A stretch of 64,000 bases of DNA from Pontiellaceae bacterium B12227 (GTDB lineage Bacteria > Verrucomicrobiota > Kiritimatiellia > Kiritimatiellales > Pontiellaceae). Position numbers and translations under genes: made by a program. The stretch lies in NCBI GenBank assembly GCA_029432775.1, contig JAROAZ010000027.1:1-64000 (forward strand), given 5' to 3'. The notes below the pieces were generated by a model. It was not told where the DNA came from and did not search any database. It saw only the letters and a program-made list of their open reading frames with translations. Positions 16,877 through 23,178 of the stretch are shown here, in pieces. Numbering within the stretch: the stretch's first letter is position 1; the number at the start of each line of letters is the position of its first letter.

Positions 16877-17535
16877 GGTTCAGTCTCCATAGTATGTTGA
16901 TAGGAGAATTTATTTTTCAGGAAATCGGCCGGATCGGTCTGAACGCGGCGGAGCCAGAGGGCCTGCATATCCTGATGCGACGTCTCCTGATCTTTTTGAA
17001 TGGTCGTCTCCTGTCCTTTATTATTTTTCGGCTTATCAAAAACCATTTTGTCCGCGCCGATCTTCTGGTCGCCCTGATCGCCACCCGTATGTTCCGTGGC
17101 CTTCGCGCGGATCCGCGCAATCTCGCGGTTAGTCCGTGCCGCGTCCCAATCCGGCTTCACTTGTAGTGCCCGGTCAAAGCTCTGGATGGCCTCTTCATAC
17201 TGACCGAGAAAAATAAAGCAGTTACCGCGGTTATAATCGGCATCCGGCGAGGCGATCTGCCGGAAGGCCGCCTCCGCCTTTTTGAATTCGCCCGCCCGAT
17301 ACCACGCCGCTCCAACCCGCATCGGATCCTCAAAGACGTCCGCCGCTTCAGCAAAGTCCCCGCGCTCCATCAGCCGCTGCCCCTGCTGGTCCGGCGTCAA
17401 AAACAATCCGACCAACAAAACACTCACGGACATGAACTGGACGGATTGTTGGCCACGAGAAACACAAAAATTTACAAAGAAAGATCCCTGTTTGTTTTCG
17501 TGTCTTTTTGTATTTTTTGTGGCTATCGCATTCAT
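16873..17535 (-). CDS. TPR-repeat membrane protein (operon B)
   Basis: I place the start at ATG 17535: it overlaps the upstream VWA stop as ATGA and has a strong GGAGG ribosome site. The first 30 or so residues (MNAIATKNTKRHENKQGSFF...) are encoded by a hairpin repeat. They lead to a hydrophobic signal or anchor (MSVSVLLVGLFLTP). TPR helices follow ('RLMERGDFAEAADVFED', 'GAAWYRAGEFKKAEAAFRQIA', 'ADYNRGNCFIFLGQYEEAIQSFDRALQVKP'), then a charged Gln/Lys-rich tail. It corresponds to the BatC/BatE-type TPR members of operon A. A shorter start at 17433 is possible. Confidence 0.78.
   Translation of the reverse strand: MNAIATKNTKRHENKQGSFFVNFCVSRGQQSVQFMSVSVLLVGLFLTPDQQGQRLMERGDFAEAADVFEDPMRVGAAWYRAGEFKKAEAAFRQIASPDADYNRGNCFIFLGQYEEAIQSFDRALQVKPDWDAARTNREIARIRAKATEHTGGDQGDQKIGADKMVFDKPKNNKGQETTIQKDQETSHQDMQALWLRRVQTDPADFLKNKFSYQHTMETEP
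17451..17523. repeat. GTGGC-family hairpin repeat, copy b (translated)
   Basis: The left arm GGCCACGAGAAACACAAAAA pairs with the right arm TTTTTGTATTTTTTGTGGC around a short loop. It starts 12 bp inside the TPR gene and is read in frame as ATKNTKRHEN on the coding strand. Confidence 0.85.
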
Positions 17536-18350
17536 TCGGAGGACCTCCGGAATTGAAACAGAGCAAGCAGGGCTATAACAGGAACGATCCACCATCCCGC
17601 CTCGGCCCAACGGGTTTTCCCTTCGGCCGTCGCGGCAATCATCGTTCCTTTGGTTTTACGGTCCAGCGTTTCAATGTCGGCCGTATCCGGTGAAATCATC
17701 ACCGCACCCTTAACCTTGGTGCGCGAAACGGCGAGGGTGTAAACCGGCAGCTCGGAGTCGTATGCGGGAAACGTATCGGCGATCACCACAATCGACCCGC
17801 CCGTTTCCTTCAGGGTCTTTTCCGCAAGTTTGATCGCGGCATTCAGATCATCACCCGGCTCCGGCATAATTTCGGGGCTGATGTGCCCGGCCATGGTTGC
17901 GACCACTTCCGTGTCGCGCGTCGGAGGCAAAACCAGATGGGCAGTTCCGGCATAGGCAATCAGGCCGGTCGGTCGGCCCTTCCGAATGGTGGAAAAATCG
18001 ACCACCTTTAACCGGGCCCGTTCCAGCCGCGACGGAGAAAAATCCTCGTGGTTCATCGACTCGTCCGCCTTCAGCAGAATCATGACGGGGGACGGGTCGT
18101 CGGAAAAGGGCGACGGCTCTGGCTGCCATGTCGGCCCCGCCACGGCAATAACTGCGAGCAGCCAGGCGGCCAAACGAGCCATGCCAAACACTGATTTGCT
18201 ATTCCCCATCACCACCGCACTCAACAGGTCCGGATCCATGACCTCCCGCCAACCGCGCAGAGGATCAGCGGCCCGTTTCCATAGGAACCAGACAAGCACC
18301 ACCAATGGGATGCCGAGCAGAATGATTGGACGTATGAAGTGAAAGGTCAT
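17532..18350 (-). CDS. VWA-fold membrane protein with degenerate metal site (operon B)
   Basis: The arrangement is that of BatA/BatB: N-terminal helices ('FIRPIILLGIPLVVLVWFLW' and 'ARLAAWLLAVIAVAGPTWQ'), a VWA-like domain, and a C-terminal helix ('WWIVPVIALLALFQF'). The expected DxSxS metal motif reads KADESM ('ILLKADESMNHEDF'), so the first Asp is Lys and the first Ser is Asp. Metal-dependent binding is probably lost or altered. The start at 18350 (MTFHFIRP) gives the natural N-terminus. The frame continues to an ATG at 18383 inside a hairpin repeat. It is separated from the other VWA gene by the GxxExxY gene and two repeats. Confidence 0.8.
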   Translation of the reverse strand: MTFHFIRPIILLGIPLVVLVWFLWKRAADPLRGWREVMDPDLLSAVVMGNSKSVFGMARLAAWLLAVIAVAGPTWQPEPSPFSDDPSPVMILLKADESMNHEDFSPSRLERARLKVVDFSTIRKGRPTGLIAYAGTAHLVLPPTRDTEVVATMAGHISPEIMPEPGDDLNAAIKLAEKTLKETGGSIVVIADTFPAYDSELPVYTLAVSRTKVKGAVMISPDTADIETLDRKTKGTMIAATAEGKTRWAEAGWWIVPVIALLALFQFRRSSE

Positions 18351-18358
18351 TTTTTTAT

Positions 18359-18432
18359 GGCCACAAAAATCACGAAAAGACACGAAAACAATTCTGGCAT
18401 GTCTTTTTGTGCCTCTTTGTGCTTTTCGTGGC
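18359..18432. repeat. GTGGC-family hairpin repeat, copy c
   Basis: GGCCACAAAAATCACGAAAA forms one arm and TTTGTGCTTTTCGTGGC the other, with a short AT-rich loop. This is one of the most complete copies, between GxxExxY and the degenerate VWA gene. Confidence 0.88.
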
Positions 18433-18479
18433 TAACATTTTTAAGCTGTTTAGTCCGTTTCCATGCTGGGTATTTTAAT

Positions 18480-18543
18480 GGCCACGAAAAACACAAAAAA
18501 GCACGAAAACGGTAAGGGTGATTTCTTTTTGTGTATTTTGTGA
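18480..18543. repeat. GTGGC-family hairpin repeat, copy d
   Basis: The arm GGCCACGAAAAACACAAAAA pairs with TTTTTGTGTATTTTGTG. It is 47 bp from copy c and 15 bp after the GxxExxY stop, so two hairpins lie in tandem. Confidence 0.88.
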
Positions 18544-18557
18544 CCTCCATCCTATTC

Positions 18558-18926
18558 CTATCCCATTACATATTTTTTAACGTATAGTTTAGGAGCTCCA
18601 AAATTGATTAGGAGGCCATCATGGACTCTGGCCGATTTCAAGTAACCCAGAAGCTGTGCAATGTGTTCATCCAATGTGTGTTTGCAGGCTTTCAGTTCAA
18701 CGATCAGGCAGTCTTCTATAAACAGGTCGGCATAGTATTCGCCGAGAATAGATCCGTCTTCGTCGTAAACCGTTAAAGCATGTTGCTGTTCGACTTTCAA
18801 ACCGAGTTTTCTGAGCCGGTTCACCAGTGCGTTTTCATAGATTTTTTCCAGATGCCCATTACGATGATACTTATGGATAGAAAAACTGGTTTCCCTGACC
18901 ATATCGCAAAGCTTATTGATTTCCAT
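18558..18926 (-). CDS. GxxExxY family protein (PD-(D/E)XK nuclease-like)
   Basis: The 122-residue protein carries the name-giving motif G24-H-L-E27-K-I-Y30. It then has a candidate nuclease core: D67 in 'GEYYADLFI', and E77-x-K79 in 'CLIVELKA', followed by 'HIAQLLGYLKSARVHDGLLINFG'. The family is predicted to be related to restriction-type nucleases but its role is not established. It has a strong ribosome site (AAGGAGA) and overlaps the C-terminal codons of the upstream VWA gene by 14 bp. Copies of the GTGGC hairpin repeat lie on both sides (18480-18543 and 18935-18965). It is foreign to the Bat gene order and looks like an insertion. Confidence 0.85.
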   Translation of the reverse strand: MEINKLCDMVRETSFSIHKYHRNGHLEKIYENALVNRLRKLGLKVEQQHALTVYDEDGSILGEYYADLFIEDCLIVELKACKHTLDEHIAQLLGYLKSARVHDGLLINFGAPKLYVKKYVMG

Positions 18927-20001
18927 TGCCGTCTCCTTTTTGTGCCTTTTCGTGTTTTTTGTGGCTCATGCTTTGTTCCTCCACTTCTAATTCGGCCGTC
19001 TGTACATTGACCCGAAGTCTGGAGGGAGAGGCGCTGTCCGTGCGGCGGCGGTGACGGAGCAACGCGGTCCACTCGACGGAACTAATGCAGGAGAGTAAGA
19101 GGGCGGCGGCCAGCGGCCAGAAATAGAGATCCGTGCGCGGACGATGGCTGATGGTTTTAATCTCGCGCGTTTCCAATGCATCGAGTTCCGTATAGATGGC
19201 TTCGAGTTCGTTACGGTCCAGTGCCAGGAAATAGTTTCCGCCCGCCGTTGCCGCGACTTTCTTCAGGGTGGTTTCATCCAGTTTTTCTTCGCCCACGCTT
19301 TCCGGGTTACCCATGGCGATGGTGTGGATGGTGATGCCGCGGTCGCGGGCAACCTTCGCCGCTTCTTCCGGCGGCACCTGACTGGCGGTATCGTTGCCGT
19401 CGGTGAGCGCGATAATTGTTTTGGCCGGCGCTTCGCTGTTATCGAACAGCCCGATTCCCAAGCCAATGGCATCGCCCAGCGCGGTGCGCGGCCCGGCCAT
19501 GCGGACGGCAGTCTCTTCCAGCAACTGGCGGCTCAGGTCGAGGTCGGTGGAGAAGGGTGCCTGCAGAAACGCGGCGTTGCCGAATACGACCAGCCCGACG
19601 CGGTCGCCTTCACGCTTCAGCAGAAAGTCACCGACCACTTCTTTCGTGGCGGTCAGCCGGTCGGTTTTTTCGCCGACGGCGTTGGTGAAATCTTCGGTAT
19701 CCATCGAACCAGACAGATCGACGATCAGCAGGAGATCGCGCGTGGGAACCTGCTTTTCAATCGGAGGTTCGATCCACTGCGGGCGGGTGAGCGCGGTCAG
19801 AACCAGCAGCCATACGATCCACGACTTCCAATGCCTGGAATGTTTCCGAACCTTGGAAACGCCATCCGCCGCTTTCTCAATCCGATCCAGAAATGGAACC
19901 CGCACCGCTGCGGCCTCCGCCGTGCGCGATGGCAGGAACCGCGCTGCCAGAAAGGGCAACGGGGCCAGAATGAAGAGCCATAGATGCGCAAACGTCAGCA
20001 T
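18913..20001 (-). CDS. BatA/BatB-like VWA-domain membrane protein (operon B)
   Basis: The start at 20001 (MLTFAHLWLFILAPLPFLAARFLP) overlaps the DUF4381 stop and has GGGAG six bases upstream. The longer open frame to 20133 is not needed. After a second helix ('WIVWLLVLTALTRPQW') the VWA domain has an intact metal site: DLSGSMD, 'PRTALGDAIG' and 'ALTDGNDTA'. A C-terminal membrane helix follows ('LYFWPLAAALLLSCISSVEW'). The last 17 residues or so (MSHKKHEKAQKGDGNGNQ) come from a GTGGC-type repeat arm at 18935-18965. The original C-terminus was therefore probably extended when the repeat and GxxExxY gene arrived. Confidence 0.88.
   Translation of the reverse strand: MLTFAHLWLFILAPLPFLAARFLPSRTAEAAAVRVPFLDRIEKAADGVSKVRKHSRHWKSWIVWLLVLTALTRPQWIEPPIEKQVPTRDLLLIVDLSGSMDTEDFTNAVGEKTDRLTATKEVVGDFLLKREGDRVGLVVFGNAAFLQAPFSTDLDLSRQLLEETAVRMAGPRTALGDAIGLGIGLFDNSEAPAKTIIALTDGNDTASQVPPEEAAKVARDRGITIHTIAMGNPESVGEEKLDETTLKKVAATAGGNYFLALDRNELEAIYTELDALETREIKTISHRPRTDLYFWPLAAALLLSCISSVEWTALLRHRRRTDSASPSRLRVNVQTAELEVEEQSMSHKKHEKAQKGDGNGNQ
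18935..18965. repeat. GTGGC-family repeat, single arm, copy e (translated)
   Basis: CTTTTTGTGCCTTTTCGTG followed by TTTTTTGTGGC is one arm without an obvious partner. It encodes the C-terminal tail of the VWA protein and lies just upstream of the GxxExxY start. Confidence 0.8.
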
Positions 20002-20519
20002 GTGTGCTCCCGAATCCATTGTTCCGCAAACTGACGCAGTGCTGAAGTATCGCCGGCTTCGTCTGAATAGACACTCGCCAACGCCTGCCGGACTTTTTCC
20101 GAACCTTGGAAGCCGCCTTGAACTTCCAACCATTGGAACCAGTCTTCGCCCTTGAGCAGGGCTACGGTTTCGCGCCCGTAAGCGTGAATGGCCACGCGGC
20201 GCAAAATTTCTGCGATGCCCGAGACTGAATCAACCTGTGCGAGTTCGGTCAGAGCCGCACGGCGATAGGCATTTTTCCGGTAGGCACTCATCTTTCGAAT
20301 TAAAAAAAAGGCGACCAACCCAAGCATGAGAGCCTGCAGAATCCAAACGCCCGGCGCGGGCGGCCAGCCGGATACCGGGTCCGGCATCACAATATCGTTG
20401 AGATCATTCAGCGTCAGATTCTCGGCGGAAGTAATCCTCGCAGAGCCGCAGAGAACGCAGAGGAATATTTCTGTTCTCCTGCTCCGTGATCTCTGCGGCT
20501 CTGCGAGGAATATATTCAT
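19995..20519 (-). CDS. DUF4381 domain protein with repeat-derived N-terminus
   Basis: The DUF4381 core runs from 'LNDLNDIVMPDPVSGWPPAPGVWILQALMLGLVAFFLI' (with the membrane helix) through a basic helical region ('YRKNAYRRAALTELAQV') to 'LALL...GEDWFQWLE'-like sequence near the end. These short membrane proteins accompany MoxR/DUF58/VWA genes. The only ATG overlaps the DUF58 stop as ATGA (20519). The first 34 or so residues (MNIFLAEPQRSRSRRTEIFL...) are encoded by a CGCAGAG-type hairpin repeat, not by the conserved domain. The frame is kept through the repeat. Confidence 0.82.
   Translation of the reverse strand: MNIFLAEPQRSRSRRTEIFLCVLCGSARITSAENLTLNDLNDIVMPDPVSGWPPAPGVWILQALMLGLVAFFLIRKMSAYRKNAYRRAALTELAQVDSVSGIAEILRRVAIHAYGRETVALLKGEDWFQWLEVQGGFQGSEKVRQALASVYSDEAGDTSALRQFAEQWIREHTC
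20436..20508. repeat. CGCAGAG-family hairpin repeat (translated)
   Basis: CCTCGCAGAGCCGCAGAG pairs with CTCTGCGGCTCTGCGAGG, an 18-bp perfect stem, around an AT-rich loop. It is a different family from the GTGGC repeats. It lies immediately after the coupled start codon of the DUF4381 gene. Confidence 0.9.
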
Positions 20520-21445
20520 ACGTTATACCCCAGTGCGCTTAGGATCTGATCGCCCACATCGTCGTGCGTACAGATCGGAAGAACCGGGACCTTCAGGGCG
20601 CTGAACCGTTCCTGAATCAGTCGGCCCCATTCCACAAAGGCGGCTTCATAGTTATCCTGAAAACTTCGGCCTTCGGGAATGGTCAGCTGTTTTTCGCCAT
20701 CGGTTACTTCGAGACTTCCAAGGGTTGGAAGGCGAATACCCAGTGGGTCGTAGACCAGCGCGGCCATCATATCGTTATGCGCCGCCAGCCGGGAGACCAG
20801 TTTGCGGGTTTCCGGCCCGGCGCCATGGCAGTCGGTTGCGAGTACGATCAGGAAATCATGTTTGGCCAGATTTGCCGCCTGCCGCAACGCTTCGTCCAGC
20901 GCATTGGGATTATCCGCCCGATTGCCGGCATCGAGCTTCTGGTTCATCGTCACCATTTCGGAGCAGATGCGATGCACCGTGGCGCGGCTTCGGTGGGGTG
21001 GAACATAGGCCGTCTCTTCGTCGTTGAAAATAATGGCGGCGGCGCGGTCGCCCATGGAGAGCGTGCGCCAGACACCGAGCGCGGCGAGTTCGCAGGCGGC
21101 AACGGCTTTGGTGGCGCGGGCGCTGCCGAAGTGCATGCCGTTACGCTGGTCGATCACGAACAAAACGGTGCGTTCGCGCTCTTCGGAGAAAACACGAACG
21201 TGCGGTTTTTTCAGGCGGGCGGTGGCGCGCCAGTCCATGCTGCGGATGTCGTCGCCGGGGCGGTAGTGCCGGAGTTCTTCAAACTGCAGGCCGCGTCCGC
21301 GCAAGCGGGAGGCGTGGCGTCCGCTCAGCAGACTGTGGATCGGTTGTTTGGGAAGAAAGGAAAAGCGATGCTGATCGAATTGGAGCCGAACCAGATCGTC
21401 CAGTTCCACATGCACCTTGGCTTTCATTGACGGCTTTGCGGACAT
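20516..21445 (-). CDS. DUF58 domain protein (operon B)
   Basis: The protein shows the DUF58 signature 'ELRHYRPGDDIRSMDWRATARLKKPHVRVF'. The strand that carries DVSAS in operon A reads DQRNGM here, so its metal site is probably not functional. 'DFLIVLATDCHGAG' is the later strand. I prefer ATG 21445 (MSAKPSMKAKVH); ATG 21427 is also possible. The frame extends to 21475 only through a GTGGC repeat. It is downstream of MoxR and coupled by ATGA to DUF4381. Confidence 0.87.
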   Translation of the reverse strand: MSAKPSMKAKVHVELDDLVRLQFDQHRFSFLPKQPIHSLLSGRHASRLRGRGLQFEELRHYRPGDDIRSMDWRATARLKKPHVRVFSEERERTVLFVIDQRNGMHFGSARATKAVAACELAALGVWRTLSMGDRAAAIIFNDEETAYVPPHRSRATVHRICSEMVTMNQKLDAGNRADNPNALDEALRQAANLAKHDFLIVLATDCHGAGPETRKLVSRLAAHNDMMAALVYDPLGIRLPTLGSLEVTDGEKQLTIPEGRSFQDNYEAAFVEWGRLIQERFSALKVPVLPICTHDDVGDQILSALGYNV

Positions 21446-21450
21446 TTTAT

Positions 21451-21522
21451 GGCCACAAAAAACACACAAAGGCACGAAAACTAAACCGCTCTGTTTTTGT
21501 GTATCTTTGCGTTTATCGTGGC
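21451..21522. repeat. GTGGC-family hairpin repeat, copy g
   Basis: The arm GGCCACAAAAAACACACAAA pairs with CTTTGCGTTTATCGTGGC. It fills the gap between the MoxR stop (21532) and the DUF58 start (21445). Confidence 0.88.
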
Positions 21523-21531
21523 AATTCCTTC

Positions 21532-22491
21532 TTAAATGACGGCGACGCGTTTGAGGATCTCAGCAACGAGGTCGTGGCGGGTAAGGCCGGCGGCTTCGGC
21601 TTCGTAGGAAAGGTGGAGCCGGTGCGCCAGACAGGCGGGGGCAACCGCCTGCACGTTTTCGGGCGATACAAAGTCGGCGCCGTTGAGCCAGGCGTGTGCC
21701 CGGGCGGCGGCATCGAGCGCGATGGTTGCGCGGGGGCTTGCGCCGACCTGAATCCAGTTGGCCAACTGCTCGTCGTAGTTGCCCGGTTCGCGAGAGGCGA
21801 TGACCAGATCGACGATATATTTTTCGACCGCTTCGGCGACGTGGATCTGATCCACTTCTTTGCGGGCTACGAAGACGGCAGAGGGATCGATGGCGGTCGG
21901 ACTGTTTTTTGTTGTTCCGGTATTTTCTCCACGGACGAGGCGGAGAATTTCGAGCTCGTTTCCAACCTTTGGATAATCGACCCGGACATAGAGAAGGAAT
22001 CGGTCCATCTGCGCTTCGGGCAGGGGATAGGTGCCTTCCTGTTCGATCGGATTCTGTGTGGCAAGCACCATGAAGAGTTCGGGCAGTTTATGGGTGGTAC
22101 CGCCGACGGTGACCTGCCGTTCTTCCATGGCTTCGAGCAGCGCGGCCTGTACCTTGGCGGGCGCGCGGTTGATTTCGTCGGCGAGGATCAGGTTGCCGAA
22201 GAGGGGGCCGGCCTGAAATTCAAATTCGCCGGAGTGCTCGCGATAGATTTCGGAGCCGGTCACATCAGAAGGTAACAGGTCCGGCGTGAACTGCACGCGG
22301 CTGAAATCACTCTGGATCAGGTTGGCCAGCGTTTTGATGGATCGGGTTTTGGCGGTGCCGGGTAGCCCTTCCATCAGAATGTTGCCGTTGGCGAGCAGAC
22401 CGATCAGCAGGTGTTCAACCACATGTTCCTGTCCGATGACCGAGCAGGAAAGGTCTTTCCTCAGCTGATTGAAGACGTCTTTCTGACTCAT
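21532..22491 (-). CDS. MoxR family AAA+ ATPase (operon B)
   Basis: The protein (about 319 residues) has Walker A 'MEGLPGTAKTRSIKTLA' and Walker B 'LILADEINRAPAKVQAALLEAMEERQVTV'. The sensor motif is 'VLATQNPIEQEGTYPLPEAQMDRFLL' and the C-terminal lid contains 'VGASPRATIALDAAARAHAWL'. The natural start is ATG 22491 (MSQKDVFNQL), one base after the barrel gene stop. The frame upstream of it overlaps that gene. It should drive the DUF58/VWA proteins of operon B as its paralogue does in operon A. Confidence 0.93.
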   Translation of the reverse strand: MSQKDVFNQLRKDLSCSVIGQEHVVEHLLIGLLANGNILMEGLPGTAKTRSIKTLANLIQSDFSRVQFTPDLLPSDVTGSEIYREHSGEFEFQAGPLFGNLILADEINRAPAKVQAALLEAMEERQVTVGGTTHKLPELFMVLATQNPIEQEGTYPLPEAQMDRFLLYVRVDYPKVGNELEILRLVRGENTGTTKNSPTAIDPSAVFVARKEVDQIHVAEAVEKYIVDLVIASREPGNYDEQLANWIQVGASPRATIALDAAARAHAWLNGADFVSPENVQAVAPACLAHRLHLSYEAEAAGLTRHDLVAEILKRVAVI

Positions 22492-22492
22492 T

Positions 22493-23176
22493 TCAGAATC
22501 CGGCGGTGTAGCTTGCGTAGAGGCCCAGACCGGTGAGGTCGGAACTTCCACCCACGTTTGAAAAGTCGACAGAAGACCAGTTGGCACGGGCTCCGAGCCC
22601 GAGCATGCCCTTTCGGTGAATCCGGAACTCAATGCCGGTGCGTGCATAGAGCCCGAGTCCGAATGCGGATTCGGTGTCGTTCTGATCCGGATCGCCGTTA
22701 TCGTATTCGCGTTCGGTACGGTAGCTGGCAAAGACCATCAGCGGGCCGCCGCCGGCATAAATACGGACCTTTTCCGATTCGGTCAGAAACAGGCTGGCAT
22801 AGGCTCCGCCGGCGAGGTCGAACATCCACATGGAGGTGGAGAGGCTGACGTATGCGCCGCCTCCGCCGAGGTAGGCATAGTTTACTTTATCGAAGCGGAA
22901 GCCCAGCAGAAAGGTGGCTTCCAACCCATATTGAAAGCGCTCTCCTTTAGGCAGGCTGTGCCAGGCACCTCCGACTTGTGGTAGCAGGGCCAGATCGACT
23001 TTGGCTCCATCGGCAGCATCTTCGGGGTTCAGTTTCAGGTTTTCATACTGAACAGCACCCAGCAGGCCGGACACCGTGTAGTTTTCATCCCACGAATCGT
23101 ATTTATGGTATTGGGCCTGAGCGACTGAAACCGAGATGGTGAGCGTTGCTGCAATCAGGAATGTACAAATCTTCAT
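22493..23176 (-). CDS. Outer-membrane beta-barrel protein
   Basis: A signal peptide (MKICTFLIAATLTISVSVAQAQ) is followed by alternating amphipathic strands rich in Gly and aromatics ('YLGGGGAYVSLSTSMWMFDLAGGAYASLFL', 'FGLGLYARTGIEFRI'). It ends 'GLGLYASYTAGF' with a terminal Phe, the usual barrel-assembly signal. No specific family is recognised. The gene begins 2 bp after the RND pump stop and ends 1 bp before moxR. It therefore bridges the efflux genes and operon B in one transcript. Confidence 0.75.
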   Translation of the reverse strand: MKICTFLIAATLTISVSVAQAQYHKYDSWDENYTVSGLLGAVQYENLKLNPEDAADGAKVDLALLPQVGGAWHSLPKGERFQYGLEATFLLGFRFDKVNYAYLGGGGAYVSLSTSMWMFDLAGGAYASLFLTESEKVRIYAGGGPLMVFASYRTEREYDNGDPDQNDTESAFGLGLYARTGIEFRIHRKGMLGLGARANWSSVDFSNVGGSSDLTGLGLYASYTAGF

Positions 23177-23178
23177 GG

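Noticed and set aside
21532-22731. MoxR of operon B with an 80-residue N-terminal extension
   Set aside because: The extension overlaps the barrel gene in another frame. ATG 22491 gives the normal MoxR start.
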